Of a DNA stretch of 64,000 nucleotides, positions 40,401 to 47,622 are shown one piece after another (the first letter of the stretch is position 1; each line of letters opens with the position of its first letter). Under the pieces are notes generated by a model. It searched no databases, was not told where the DNA came from, and saw only the letters and a list, made by a program, of their open reading frames with translations. Origin of the DNA: Micromonospora okii (lineage in GTDB: Bacteria; Actinomycetota; Actinomycetes; Mycobacteriales; Micromonosporaceae). Made by a program: the position numbers and the translations under genes. Location of the stretch: positions 164,812-228,811 of the forward strand of contig NZ_BBZF01000020.1 in assembly GCF_020884795.1 (NCBI RefSeq). The letters run 5' to 3'.

Positions 40401-40759
40401 TTGGCCAGCTCCTCGATGCCCTGCGCCGCCTCGGTGGCGCTGAACGAGGTGTCCTTGCCCGCTTGGAGAGCGGCCTCCCGCAGCCGCTCCATGTCCGCCG
40501 AGCTGGCCTTCGTCGCCGCCTGCACAGCGCTCATCTGGCGGTCGAAGTCCATCGCGAACTTCGCGGCCAGCCCGGCGGTGCCGAGCAGGCCCACGCCCAT
40601 CATCGCCGCCTGATCGGCGACCTGGTCCAGCCGGCCAGCCCGCGCCGCCTTGTCCATCTCCGCCGTGAACGCCCTGGTGGCGGTACCCGCCTGCCGGAGC
40701 CCGGCCATGTACCCGCCGACCTCGGCCGTCAGCTTCACGCCGACCGTGCGCAGCGCCAC
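37427..40759 (-). CDS. Tail tape measure protein with C-terminal peptidase-like domain
   Basis: 1,110 residues. The TP901-type core is in the first 350 residues (MSAVQAATKASSADMERLRE, FSATEAAQGIEELAKASVS). Hydrophobic helices near 380-450 are usual. Long helical repeats follow. Near residues 950-1,025, GSGRAVDWMGYN and HRNHVHIAM resemble the metal site of peptidoglycan endopeptidases, which would help DNA cross the cell wall at entry. Tail length should be near 160-170 nm at about 1.5 Angstrom per residue. Overlaps the chaperone frame by one base. Confidence 0.92.
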   Translation of the reverse strand: MALRTVGVKLTAEVGGYMAGLRQAGTATRAFTAEMDKAARAGRLDQVADQAAMMGVGLLGTAGLAAKFAMDFDRQMSAVQAATKASSADMERLREAALQAGKDTSFSATEAAQGIEELAKASVSTTAILTGGLRGALDLAAAGGLSVAESAEVAASALTQFKLSGADVPHVADLLAAAAGKAQGSVHDMGMALNQAGLVAAQTGLSIEETTGGLAAFASAGLTGSDAGTSFKQMLLMLQAPSGSTKALMDDLGISLYDASGNAKGLAQFAGELRAKMQSLTPEVRANAMATIFGADAVRGASILYEQGAEGVQAWIDKVNDAGYASETAAMRTDNLAGDIERLKGSLETLAIESASGPNSGVRVLVQTLDSLVGELSALPPAVGSTLVVMAALGGATTLLGAGWVKARRANADFREELAATGPAGTRAARGLEAASKWAGRATMAFAALQVTGAIVSKIAGELNPQVDAMAQGLATWGASGQLAGESARVLGSDMKDLSVGLKFLADTDNDRRKFARWGQDLLEGVVPGLDSTNTSLTRTRERVQAMDQALAQLVSGGKTEDAQAAFDRLAAEAAKSRVTVEELRKQFPAYAAALETAGAAAAEAVSPTSSLTGATKEYKTASDAAAAAARGQRDALVDLSEKMKAEVDPVWGLLDAQQKLAEAQREAAKAVKEHGRNSDEAREASRKLALAAITLQGAAGELSGTFDGRMTPALRATLEAAGLTEREIKDVERQFRDAKESAEEYDGDYKAAVSAPGVTKADKQLKDAKAKADAFDGRYKALIDIVGYPVALDRLKRLSTYQQALKKGTIPANFQGPVQGRDYHSGGWTGPGEKYQPAGTVHADEFVIKKESRRRIEATYPGLLDEMNATGQLRHAHDDGGYADGGRVKWPYPTTAKRTRIPSLAEVASAVMPDFGAWPSSPSAQRGDSGIWRSIAALIRGTGPMSGSFGNGYRPGDPLWHGSGRAVDWMGYNQDGLAKFLAARRPLELIHRTASRDYAYTRGVNKGSFNNALMEAHRNHVHIAMQNGGVIAEPVVGVGLASGNSYSFAERGPETVVPGVGATAGGTVVRQVIEHRHTVVIEGTGVLRGVQKIIRLGGGSAQDTLAPRW

Positions 40760-41178
40760 TACCCCTCACCCCCGACCATTCGGACGTGCCACAGCCGGGC
40801 ACCGCCGACGATGTCCCGCGTTTCCGCAGCCTTCTGCGCCTCCAGCAGTGCGAGCCGCGCTCGGCACACCAGCCGCTCGGCAACGAACTGCGGGCCGCCC
40901 TCTTCCGGGCTGGTCACATCGGCGTATCGCTGGCCGCAGCCGCACGGGCACCGCTGCGCCCGGTAGTGCCCGAGCGCGAGGATCTCGGCCCGGTCCTGCT
41001 CCGTCCACTCCGGCTCCCGCACCGTGACGGACCGCGCCACCCGGCCACGCCGGTCGTAGTAGTAGCGGGTCGACTCCGCCGGCTCACGTCCGTCCAACCG
41101 GCTCGGTGGGATGCCGAGCCGCTCGGCCGCCTCTACTCGGTCCCGGAAGGCCGGTTCATCCGCGAGGCGACGAGCGAG
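40759..41178 (-). CDS. Tail assembly chaperone, downstream frame made by -1 frameshift
   Basis: This frame continues the upstream chaperone after a -1 slip at CCCTTTC (41178-41184). The 139 residues added read FLARRLADEPAFRDRV after the slip, then RYYYDRRGRVARS, a CPCGCG motif and a helical end. The fused product would be about 307 residues, the gpG-T type that escorts the tape measure. The GTG at 41214 opens the same frame but is not needed. It ends exactly at the tape measure start. Confidence 0.8.
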   Translation of the reverse strand, partial: LARRLADEPAFRDRVEAAERLGIPPSRLDGREPAESTRYYYDRRGRVARSVTVREPEWTEQDRAEILALGHYRAQRCPCGCGQRYADVTSPEEGGPQFVAERLVCRARLALLEAQKAAETRDIVGGARLWHVRMVGGEG

Positions 41179-41681
41179 AAAGGGATGTCCACCTCGCGCC
41201 GGTTCACCGACCACGCCGCGTCGGCCAGATCGGCGAACTGCCGGTCCGTGAGCACCCCGTCGTCACCGAGCAGCGCGGCCCAGTCCTCGTCGTCCAGGGC
41301 CGGCTCGACCACCGACTTGCGGATGAGGGCCTCGTAGAACGTCTCGACGTTCACGCCGATCAGCCGGTCGCGCTCGTCGACCTCGCCGGCGTCGGTCTTG
41401 CGGGGCGGATGCTCGGCGCAGAACGCCCGCCACCTCGGCGGGGGCATCGCCCGCACCCGAAACGCGGTAGTGTCGTCGCGCATCTGCTGGCGTAGCACCT
41501 CCATCCGCTCGGCGATGCTGCCCGCCCCGTCGCCCTCCAGCGAGGTCGCTGGCGTGCGCAGCGCGTCTTCGAGCTGCCGCTCCAGATCCTCGAACTCGGC
41601 GGTGAGGTCGCCGCGTAGGCAGATCGGTACGGTCCGCTCGGGCAGCCGCGCCGACTTGATCCGGTCCTTGATGTTGCTCAT
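41133..41681 (-). CDS. Tail assembly chaperone (gpG-like)
   Basis: 182 residues from ATG 41681 (MSNIKDRIKSARLPERTVP). Helical and charged, ending MNRPSGTE. It sits between tail tube and tape measure genes, where all siphoviruses keep this pair. A slippery site lies 14 codons before its stop, so a fraction of ribosomes should shift into the second frame. Confidence 0.85.
   Translation of the reverse strand: MSNIKDRIKSARLPERTVPICLRGDLTAEFEDLERQLEDALRTPATSLEGDGAGSIAERMEVLRQQMRDDTTAFRVRAMPPPRWRAFCAEHPPRKTDAGEVDERDRLIGVNVETFYEALIRKSVVEPALDDEDWAALLGDDGVLTDRQFADLADAAWSVNRREVDIPFSLVASRMNRPSGTE
41178..41184 (-). promoter_or_regulatory. Slippery heptamer for -1 programmed frameshift
   Basis: On the minus strand the bases are C CCT TTC in the chaperone frame, an X XXY YYZ heptamer. 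Slipping back one base gives CCC TTT and opens the frame to 40,759. The two frames overlap by only 46 bases after this site, and the downstream frame has no good ribosome site. Confidence 0.8.
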
Positions 41682-41763
41682 GTCCTGGCCCTTCACCCTG
41701 GCCCTGGACGTGGAGCGGGGACGGGCCGGGCCAGGTGGCCCGCCCCCGCGATCAGGGGTCCGA

Positions 41764-42246
41764 TCAGGCGACGTTGACGCGCAGCGCGGGCTTCAGCCGG
41801 AGCTTCAGCGGCACCTCGTACCGGTCGATGGTGTTTGGCTCCGGGTCCATCCACGCGGTCTCGCCGCAGATCACCGGATACACGCCTTGCAGGTGCTGAC
41901 CCGACACGTACGCGGTCGCGGCGGCGATCGACCGGCGGATCACCAGGAAGCCTTCGACGTCCGGGAGCATCGTGGTGTACGCCGCGTCGCTGCCGGTCTG
42001 CTTCTTCAGCCGCACCAGGGTGCCGCTGAAGCTGCGGCGTCCGTTCGTGTTCGTGTCGAAGTCGTCCTCGATGCCGCTGGTGCCCACGTCCGCGGTCTCG
42101 GGCCGGAAACCCACCAGGCCGTCCGCCGGCATCCACTGGCTGATCCGCAGACCGGCGTTCAGCTCGCTGGCGGTCGGCACGAAGATGTTGGCGATGGCCA
42201 GCACGAAGTCGACCCGAACCTTGCCGTCGCCGGGGATGTCACCCAT
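41764..42246 (-). CDS. Major tail (tail tube) protein
   Basis: 160 residues. VDFVLAIANIFVPTASELNAG at the start (given in parts: VDFVLAIANIF, VPTASELNAG) and a beta-rich body (RRSFSGTLVRLKKQTGSDA, YEVPLKLRLKPALRVNVA) match the tail tube proteins of actinophages. Placed directly before the chaperone gene. Expected to be one of the most abundant virion proteins. Confidence 0.82.
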   Translation of the reverse strand: MGDIPGDGKVRVDFVLAIANIFVPTASELNAGLRISQWMPADGLVGFRPETADVGTSGIEDDFDTNTNGRRSFSGTLVRLKKQTGSDAAYTTMLPDVEGFLVIRRSIAAATAYVSGQHLQGVYPVICGETAWMDPEPNTIDRYEVPLKLRLKPALRVNVA

Positions 42247-42580
42247 CCTGCTTCTCCCTCTTGATCGCGGCCGGCGACGCCGGCTCGGACACCTGCACCG
42301 GATTCACGACGTCGGCCGGGTCGGCCGCGTGGAACGGGTCGACCGCGGGCGGCGGGTCGCACTCCATCCAGCCCTTCGGACGCCATAACTCCAGCGCGGC
42401 GAACGGCAGCCGGGCCCGACCGCCGTTCTCCTCGTGCCGCACCCACACCTGCGCGCCCGGCCCCGGAGGGTCCGTCTCCGCCCAGCCGAGCGGCTTCCAC
42501 TGGTCCCGGGCGTCGGCGCCCTCGATCAGAGCGACGTTGCCCTGTCCGTCGGTCATCCAGTACGTGGTCTTCTTCGTCAT
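42239..42580 (-). CDS. Hypothetical phage protein upstream of tail tube
   Basis: 113 residues from ATG 42580. Two Trp-rich repeats (QWKPLGWAETDPPGPG and LWRPKGWMECDPPPAV) each followed by Pro-rich links; basic C-terminus (AAIKREKQDG). Overlaps the tail tube start by eight bases. The WKPLGW/WRPKGW repeat suggests a small duplicated domain. Function unknown. Confidence 0.65.
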   Translation of the reverse strand: MTKKTTYWMTDGQGNVALIEGADARDQWKPLGWAETDPPGPGAQVWVRHEENGGRARLPFAALELWRPKGWMECDPPPAVDPFHAADPADVVNPVQVSEPASPAAIKREKQDG

Positions 42581-42589
42581 CTCGACTCC

Positions 42590-42928
42590 TCAGCCCCGGA
42601 CGAGTTCGGCCGTCACCGAGGTGGTGCCGGAGTAGGCGACCGTCGCGACACCGGTCGACCGATTGACGTGGCCGGGCAGGATGCGCAGCCACCGCCTGGC
42701 GCCGGCCGGGATGCTCTGGGCGACGGTGGTGCCGGCGTTGCCGACGGCGGTCACCCCGGGGTCGGTGATCGTGACCGTGATCGACGAGCCGCCACCGTTG
42801 GTGACGACCAGCAGCGCCCCGAACTGGCCGACGTCGCTGCCGGAGATCGTGTCGGTGGAGTTGACGGCCGCCGACGGTACGGTCACCGCCGTGCCGCCGG
42901 GGACCGAGGTTGCGGTGAGCAGCGCCAT
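42590..42928 (-). CDS. Small beta-rich structural protein
   Basis: 112 residues from ATG 42928 with AGGAGG upstream. Alternating Val/Thr/Ser strands (LLVVTNGGGSSITVTITDPG, ATVAYSGTTSVTAELVRG) suggest an immunoglobulin-like or jelly-roll fold as in phage head or tail decoration proteins. First gene after the plus-strand moron in leftward order. Confidence 0.68.
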   Translation of the reverse strand: MALLTATSVPGGTAVTVPSAAVNSTDTISGSDVGQFGALLVVTNGGGSSITVTITDPGVTAVGNAGTTVAQSIPAGARRWLRILPGHVNRSTGVATVAYSGTTSVTAELVRG

Positions 42929-43007
42929 CGGCGCGCACCTCCTGATCAGACAGGTCCGCCCAGACGGCGGACAGTGACAGGTGACCGCCGCCGGTACGGT
43001 GTCCGGC

Positions 43008-43499
43008 ATGGCGAGGGACATCGACCGCGACCAGATCATCGCGGCGTACGCAGACGGCCAGGAAGTCGAAGAGATTGAGCGTCGTTTCGGCGTGACCCGG
43101 GCCGAGATCGAGCAGATCGTCGCCGGGGAACCGGGGCCGGTCGAGTCCGCTCCGGCACCCCGCCGGGCACCCGCCGCCATCGTCGCCGCGACGCTCATCG
43201 TCGTGCTCTACGGCCTGGTCCAGTTCGTCACCGCCGCAGCCCACCCGTACTACAGCCGTGGCTTCGCGGCGACGATCGCCGCCATCGTCACCGTCGTCTA
43301 CGGCCTCATCGCGGTCGGCATCTGGCGCGGGTGGCGGGCAGTTCAGTGGATCGGTGGATTCGGCGGTGCCATCGCCGTCGTCACCGGTGCCGGTGTCAAC
43401 GCCGAGCCGGACCCGCTGCGCCTCATCGGCGGGGCGGTTTTCGTCGCCTTGCTCTTCGTGCCCGAGCAGTCCCGCGACTGGTTCACGCGGCGCCGCTAG
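43008..43499 (+). CDS. Plus-strand HTH-membrane protein in late operon (moron candidate)
   Basis: 163 residues from ATG 43008. TACGGT (42995-43000) ends seven bases before the ATG, a leaderless-type promoter like that of the other plus-strand gene at 32,536. An N-terminal HTH (DQIIAAYADGQEVEEIERRF) is followed by four membrane helices (AAIVAATLIVVLYGLVQFV, TIAAIVTVVYGLIAVGIW). A small membrane protein made during lysogeny would suit superinfection exclusion, but this is a guess. Its stop overlaps that of the next gene (CTAG). Confidence 0.72.
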   Translation: MARDIDRDQIIAAYADGQEVEEIERRFGVTRAEIEQIVAGEPGPVESAPAPRRAPAAIVAATLIVVLYGLVQFVTAAAHPYYSRGFAATIAAIVTVVYGLIAVGIWRGWRAVQWIGGFGGAIAVVTGAGVNAEPDPLRLIGGAVFVALLFVPEQSRDWFTRRR

Positions 43500-43906
43500 G
43501 CCGGCACCGACTCGACCCTGTAGACGTCCACCTGGTCCATCAGCAGGACGCCGGTGGACTCGTCACGCTGCGGCGGGTCGCCGTCCTCCCGCCGGATCGG
43601 GAAGCACGACCGACCCGTTGCTGCCGGGACCACGCCCAGCAGGGCCGCCCGCACCCGGCTACCGACCGCCCGCGCCGCCGCCGCGTTGCCCCCGACGCTG
43701 TGCACGTAGGCCCACAGCACGTACCGGCCCGGCACCTCCTCCAGCGCCCGGTCGTCGGAGTCCTCGGGGTCGGCGTCGGAGAAGTACACCAGCGCATACG
43801 GGGGCGTCTGCCCGGCCGGCACGGCCCCGTCGAGCACCTGCAGCGGCGTGCCGCCCGGGGCGGCCTGCAGCAGGGCCAGGATCGCTGTCACGTGCTCCCG
43901 GATCAC
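43496..43906 (-). CDS. Tail terminator-like protein (DUF3168-like)
   Basis: 136 residues from GTG 43906. IREHVTAILALLQAAPGGTP, VYFSDADPEDSDD and a late MDQVDVYRVESVP are in line with tail-terminator or minor tail assembly proteins placed after head-tail connectors. The family assignment is by position and pattern. Overlaps the HK97 gp10-like gene by four bases. Confidence 0.65.
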   Translation of the reverse strand: MIREHVTAILALLQAAPGGTPLQVLDGAVPAGQTPPYALVYFSDADPEDSDDRALEEVPGRYVLWAYVHSVGGNAAAARAVGSRVRAALLGVVPAATGRSCFPIRREDGDPPQRDESTGVLLMDQVDVYRVESVPA

Positions 43907-44313
43907 CGCTGCTCCAGCAGCTTCGCCGCCAGATCCTCCAGAGCGGCGGCGAACTTCGGGGCCTCCCGCTCCCCGGCCGGCCGCATGTGCGGCATCGGGG
44001 CGCTGGTCAGCGACCCGTTCTCCACGATCGCGCCGAACGGGCCCTGCAGGCGTGTCTTGTTCTTGTCCGGGCCGATGTCCGCCGTCGGGCCGCGCAGCCC
44101 CTGGTAGACGTCGTAGCCGATGGAGTACGGGTAGCGGCGCAGGTGCGAACGGCGGCCCCGCAGCTTCCGCCGCACCGTGCGCTGCGCGTCCTTCTTGATG
44201 TTCAGAGCCCCCCGGCCGAGCACCTTCGCGGCCTCGGCCGGCGCGCGGGCGATCGCGTCCTCGATGCTCTGCGCCCACTCATCGAAGTCGCCGTGGTCGA
44301 TGCGGATCGGCAT
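43903..44313 (-). CDS. HK97 gp10-like head-tail protein
   Basis: 136 residues from ATG 44313. The sequence AAKVLGRGALNIKKDAQR, then YPYSIGYDVYQGLRGPTADIG and ENGSLTSAPMPHMRPA is the HK97 gp10 pattern (neck or tail-completion protein). The His-Met-Arg-Pro motif near the C-terminus is typical. Overlaps neighbours by one or four bases. Confidence 0.8.
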   Translation of the reverse strand: MPIRIDHGDFDEWAQSIEDAIARAPAEAAKVLGRGALNIKKDAQRTVRRKLRGRRSHLRRYPYSIGYDVYQGLRGPTADIGPDKNKTRLQGPFGAIVENGSLTSAPMPHMRPAGEREAPKFAAALEDLAAKLLEQR

Positions 44314-44720
44314 CAGCTTGTCCTCTCCTCGACCTGCAGCCGCCGCATCGTGGCCTGCGACGCGTGGTGCAGGCCGCGCACCACGAACGAGCGGCCCACC
44401 GCGTCCGGGTCGTGCCGTGAGGCGGTCACGGTGACCGTGTCGTCGGCCCGCACCCCCACCGCCGAGGCCGGCAACTGCAGCTCGCGGCGCAGCATCAGCA
44501 GCACCCCCTGGCCGTCGTCGTCGGTGCGGGGCAGCGCGGTCGGCTGCCGCAGCCGGCACCGACCCACACCACCTGGCAGCGGATACACGGTCTCCCAGGT
44601 GGGGGTGATGGTGCCGTCGTCGTCGGTGCTCTCCCCGGTCCTGCGCCGGATGACACACCGGTCGACCATCAACTGCTCGGCGGCCCGGCGGCCACGGGCG
44701 AGCGCAGGCGCCACAGCCAT
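44313..44720 (-). CDS. DUF6093 family head-tail adaptor
   Basis: 135 residues from ATG 44720; a GTG at 44729 is too close to the GGGAGG ribosome site. ALARGRRAAEQLMVDRCVIRR and a late VTASRHDPDAVGRSFVVRG are features of DUF6093, the actinophage stopper/adaptor protein. It closes the head channel before the tail joins. Confidence 0.78.
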   Translation of the reverse strand: MAVAPALARGRRAAEQLMVDRCVIRRRTGESTDDDGTITPTWETVYPLPGGVGRCRLRQPTALPRTDDDGQGVLLMLRRELQLPASAVGVRADDTVTVTASRHDPDAVGRSFVVRGLHHASQATMRRLQVEERTS

Positions 44721-44736
44721 CGACCACACCTCCCGG

Positions 44737-45117
44737 TCAGCATCGCGGCGTCTCCCACGACCAGTCCGGTGCAGGGAACGACCACTGGGGGCCGGCCCCG
44801 GTCGGGGCGGCCGACGGATACGCGGCCCGGGCGGCGTCGAGGATCTGCCCGCGTCGCTGCGCGTCGTTGACGACCTTGTAGTCGTCGATCTGCTCCGACT
44901 GGGCGCCGTCGGGGTTGTTGTAGGCGATCGCGGCCAACTCGATGCCCCACGACCACAGCCGCTCCGGTACCGGATCCGGCCACACGGTCAGGCCGGTGGC
45001 GTCCGATAGCCAGCCACCGGCCTGACGGCGCGCGATGCCCGCGGCGTCGCTGTCGAACTCGTCGACCGGCAGGCGCAGCAGCTTCCGCAGGTCCTCCAGC
45101 TCGAACAGCTCCGCCAC
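44737..45117 (-). CDS. Head-tail connector protein
   Basis: 126 residues from GTG 45117. Helical N-terminal part (LEDLRKLLRLPVDEFDSDA, AGIARRQAGGWLSDATGL) with WPDPVPERLWSWGIELA is the gp6-like adaptor pattern (first connector ring under the portal). Lies between the upstream structural gene and the DUF6093 adaptor. Confidence 0.75.
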   Translation of the reverse strand: MAELFELEDLRKLLRLPVDEFDSDAAGIARRQAGGWLSDATGLTVWPDPVPERLWSWGIELAAIAYNNPDGAQSEQIDDYKVVNDAQRRGQILDAARAAYPSAAPTGAGPQWSFPAPDWSWETPRC

Positions 45118-45120
45118 CGG

Positions 45121-45624
45121 TCAGTCCTGCTTGCCGTTGTAGCGGGCGACCAGGTCGGCCTTCGTCATCGCCTCGGCCTCCGCCCGGGCGGTCGCCTCGT
45201 CGATGTCGTCGGGCCGCTGGTCGACGTGGTACGCCACCCAGTCGGCCTTCGACGCGGCCACCGGCGGTCGGCCCTCGCTGGCCGTCGCCCCGCCCCCGGG
45301 CGTGCCCGGCACGGTGGCCGGGTCGATCAGGCCCGACTGGATACGCGGGTCGGCCGACCCGGCCGGCGAGGTGCGGGCCTCGACGTCGGCCGGGTCGACG
45401 TACACCACGCCCGGGGTCCCGGCCGCCGCCCGCCGGTCGACGAACGCCCGGAAGTCGGAGCCCTCGGCCAGGTCCTCATCGGTGGCGAACGCGCCGTGCC
45501 GCTCGCCCCGCTTCAGGTCCTCGTCCCGGGTGATGTCGACGGTGTCGCCCCGGACCGCAGTCTGGTGCAGCCCGTCCCGGTCCAGGTACCAGAAGCTGCC
45601 GTGGACGATCGTCTTCTCAGCCAT
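45121..45624 (-). CDS. Hypothetical structural protein
   Basis: 167 residues from ATG 45624. Front part (IVHGSFWYLDRDGLHQTAVR) is an SH3-like beta domain; the middle is Pro/Gly-rich; the end DDIDEATARAEAEAMTKADL is a SAP-like helix pair, seen in actinophage head proteins that may touch DNA. Located between capsid and connector genes. Confidence 0.68.
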   Translation of the reverse strand: MAEKTIVHGSFWYLDRDGLHQTAVRGDTVDITRDEDLKRGERHGAFATDEDLAEGSDFRAFVDRRAAAGTPGVVYVDPADVEARTSPAGSADPRIQSGLIDPATVPGTPGGGATASEGRPPVAASKADWVAYHVDQRPDDIDEATARAEAEAMTKADLVARYNGKQD

Positions 45625-45647
45625 TCAGGCTGCCTCCGTTCGGGTTG

Positions 45648-46304
45648 TCACCGCCCCTCTGCGGAGGCGGCGAGGTAGGCGATGGCTCGCCGTAACGTGT
45701 CGATGTCGTCGCCGAGGAGGCCGATCGCTCGGTTGCAGCGGTTGCACAGCAGCCCGCGAACTGCCGAAGAGTCATGGCAGTGATCGACCACGAGGACGTT
45801 ATGCCGGTTCGCCGATCCGCCGGTGCCGAGTCTCTCGCCGCGTGCTGCACAGATCGCGCAGCGACCGGACTGGTCGTCGTAGCGGGCGTCGTACTCCTCG
45901 GGGCTGAGGCCGTACCTGGCGAGTTGCCTGGCTCGGATGGCGGGGCGGTTGCGCTCGCGGTACTCGGCTTGCTGGAGCGAGATCCGCGCCTTGACCTCCG
46001 GGAGCGCGTGTCGCGCCCTGGCACGCTCCCTGAGGCACTCTTTGCACTCGGCGTGCCGGGCGTAGAAGTCCGAACTGGCCTTCGTTTCAAGGCACTTGGT
46101 GCAGCGCTTCAGGTCGGACGGCGGAAGAGACGCGGCAAGCTCGCGTGCCTGCCTGCGCTTCTCGGCCTTGGCTCGATTGTTGGCAGCAGTGGTGCAGGGC
46201 TTGCACCAGGCGCTGAGGTAGCCGTTGCTCCGGCGGTAGAAGTCCTCGGTGGGCTTCGAGGACTGGCACGACTTGCAGAACTTGAAGAGCTTGGGCCCGG
46301 TCAC
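45648..46304 (-). CDS. Endonuclease VII/HNH-type homing endonuclease
   Basis: 218 residues from GTG 46304. Two N-terminal zinc-finger-like Cys pairs (FCKSCQSSKP, CTKCLETKASSDFYARH) read as target-recognition modules. The C-terminal endonuclease VII domain has YGLSPEEYDARYDDQSGRC, VVDHCHDSSAVRGLLCNRCN. Its GC content is lower and its codons differ from the flanking capsid genes. It is wedged between the capsid and head genes, where free-standing homing endonucleases often lodge. Confidence 0.88.
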   Translation of the reverse strand: MTGPKLFKFCKSCQSSKPTEDFYRRSNGYLSAWCKPCTTAANNRAKAEKRRQARELAASLPPSDLKRCTKCLETKASSDFYARHAECKECLRERARARHALPEVKARISLQQAEYRERNRPAIRARQLARYGLSPEEYDARYDDQSGRCAICAARGERLGTGGSANRHNVLVVDHCHDSSAVRGLLCNRCNRAIGLLGDDIDTLRRAIAYLAASAEGR

Positions 46305-46324
46305 GAACCCAAGCTTATCAAGAA

Positions 46325-47227
46325 CTACCCATTAAGGCCGGTCACCTTCTTGATCGAGTACGGGTTGGTGACGTACATGATCGGCACGACGGAGGACTGG
46401 ACCCAGTCGCGCTTGGTGGCCTGCTCGTACCACGTCTCAGTCTCCAGGCCCTGCTCGACGCGCAGCTCGCCGACCTGGCCCCGCGCGACCGCGTACGCGG
46501 TGCCGTTCGGGACGCGGTTGGAGGCGAACATCTCGTCGATCCCGGCCGCCTCCAGCATGTCGGGCAAGGCGTTGCCGTAGGCGGTGACCAGGTCCATCTT
46601 CTGCTTCGGGTTGACGATCCACAGGTCGTACTGCACGCCCAGTTCGTCGACGTCGGCGAGGTACTGCGCGTTGGCGAAGTCGGCCGCCGGCCAGCCGGAG
46701 TTGTTGGTCTGGCTGGCCCCGGCCGTGACCACGGTCGCCCAGTTGTGGCCAACGAACGTGCCGGCACCGCCGAGCGACGCGATCGCGGCCTCCAGCACCG
46801 CGATCGCGTTCGTGTTCACCCGGCGGACGATGGTGTTCGCCAACTGCGTCACCTGGTTGTTGAAGAACGCCACGTCGTTGCGCCGCCGCGCCTCCCGGGT
46901 GATGAAGAACTTGCCACCCCAGTCCTCGGGCAGGGCGACCTTCGGCGTCGGCCGCTGCGAACCGACGATCGGGTACTCGTCGCCCGGGCCGCGGCGCTCG
47001 ACGTCGCGGTCGGTGTAGAGCTCGTTGACGGTGGCCTGGTCGTAGACGACCGAGCCGGTGGCGGTGCCGCCGGTAGCGAAGATCCGGTCGACGATGAACC
47101 GCTGCAGCGTGATGTCCATGATCCGCCGGGTGATCCGGGTCGGCTGGGCCAGCGCCGTGTCGACGGTGAGGGTGTTGCCGCTGAGCGTCGGTGCGGCCAG
47201 CGGGTACGCGGTCTGCTGCGTGGGCAT
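46325..47227 (-). CDS. Major capsid protein
   Basis: 300 residues from ATG 47227. Pattern of the HK97-fold capsid of actinophages: ITRRIMDITLQRFIVDRIF near the start, EYPIVGSQRPTPKVALPEDW, and a C-terminal VVPIMYVTNPYSIKKVTGL. No delta-domain of its own is obvious, so assembly may use the scaffold part of the protease protein. Expected to be the most abundant virion protein. Confidence 0.9.
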   Translation of the reverse strand: MPTQQTAYPLAAPTLSGNTLTVDTALAQPTRITRRIMDITLQRFIVDRIFATGGTATGSVVYDQATVNELYTDRDVERRGPGDEYPIVGSQRPTPKVALPEDWGGKFFITREARRRNDVAFFNNQVTQLANTIVRRVNTNAIAVLEAAIASLGGAGTFVGHNWATVVTAGASQTNNSGWPAADFANAQYLADVDELGVQYDLWIVNPKQKMDLVTAYGNALPDMLEAAGIDEMFASNRVPNGTAYAVARGQVGELRVEQGLETETWYEQATKRDWVQSSVVPIMYVTNPYSIKKVTGLNG

Positions 47228-47241
47228 CAGGTCCTGCCTTC

Positions 47242-47619
47242 TCAGTCCAGCGCGATCTGCGCGAGGTTGCCGGACGTGGCGCCGGTGACGACGGTGCCCA
47301 CGGCGACGCCGGAGGCGAGGATGATGGCCTGGCCGTTGGTGCCGACCTCCACGCGCTGGTTAGCGGCGAGGTTCGCGCCGGCCATGACCGGCACGACGAA
47401 CCCGTCGCCGCGGATGATGCCGACCTTCTCGCCGCTGGCCGCGTCGTAGGCGGCGACGCCGAACGCCTTGGTGCCGGCGGCGGCGTGCGCGACGGAGATG
47501 GACCCGTCGGCCTGCCGGTTGCCGGAGATGGCCACGAACCGGCAGCCGGTGACAGCGGCCGTGGCGTGCCCGGTGAGCCGCTTCCCGGGCTCGTAGAACG
47601 GGATGCACTCGTTCGCCAT
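47242..47619 (-). CDS. Capsid decoration-like protein (DUF2190-like)
   Basis: 125 residues from ATG 47619. Beta-rich with repeated Gly/Val (CRFVAISGNRQADGSISVAH, ILASGVAVGTVVTGATSG), starting FYEPGKRLTGHATAAV, the DUF2190 cement-protein pattern. Located between head protease and capsid genes, the normal place for a decoration protein. Confidence 0.78.
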   Translation of the reverse strand: MANECIPFYEPGKRLTGHATAAVTGCRFVAISGNRQADGSISVAHAAAGTKAFGVAAYDAASGEKVGIIRGDGFVVPVMAGANLAANQRVEVGTNGQAIILASGVAVGTVVTGATSGNLAQIALD

Positions 47620-47622
47620 GGA

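Noticed and set aside
40759-41214. Independent gene starting at GTG 41214
   Set aside because: No ribosome site, an 82-base overlap with the chaperone gene and a canonical slippery site make frameshift expression more likely.
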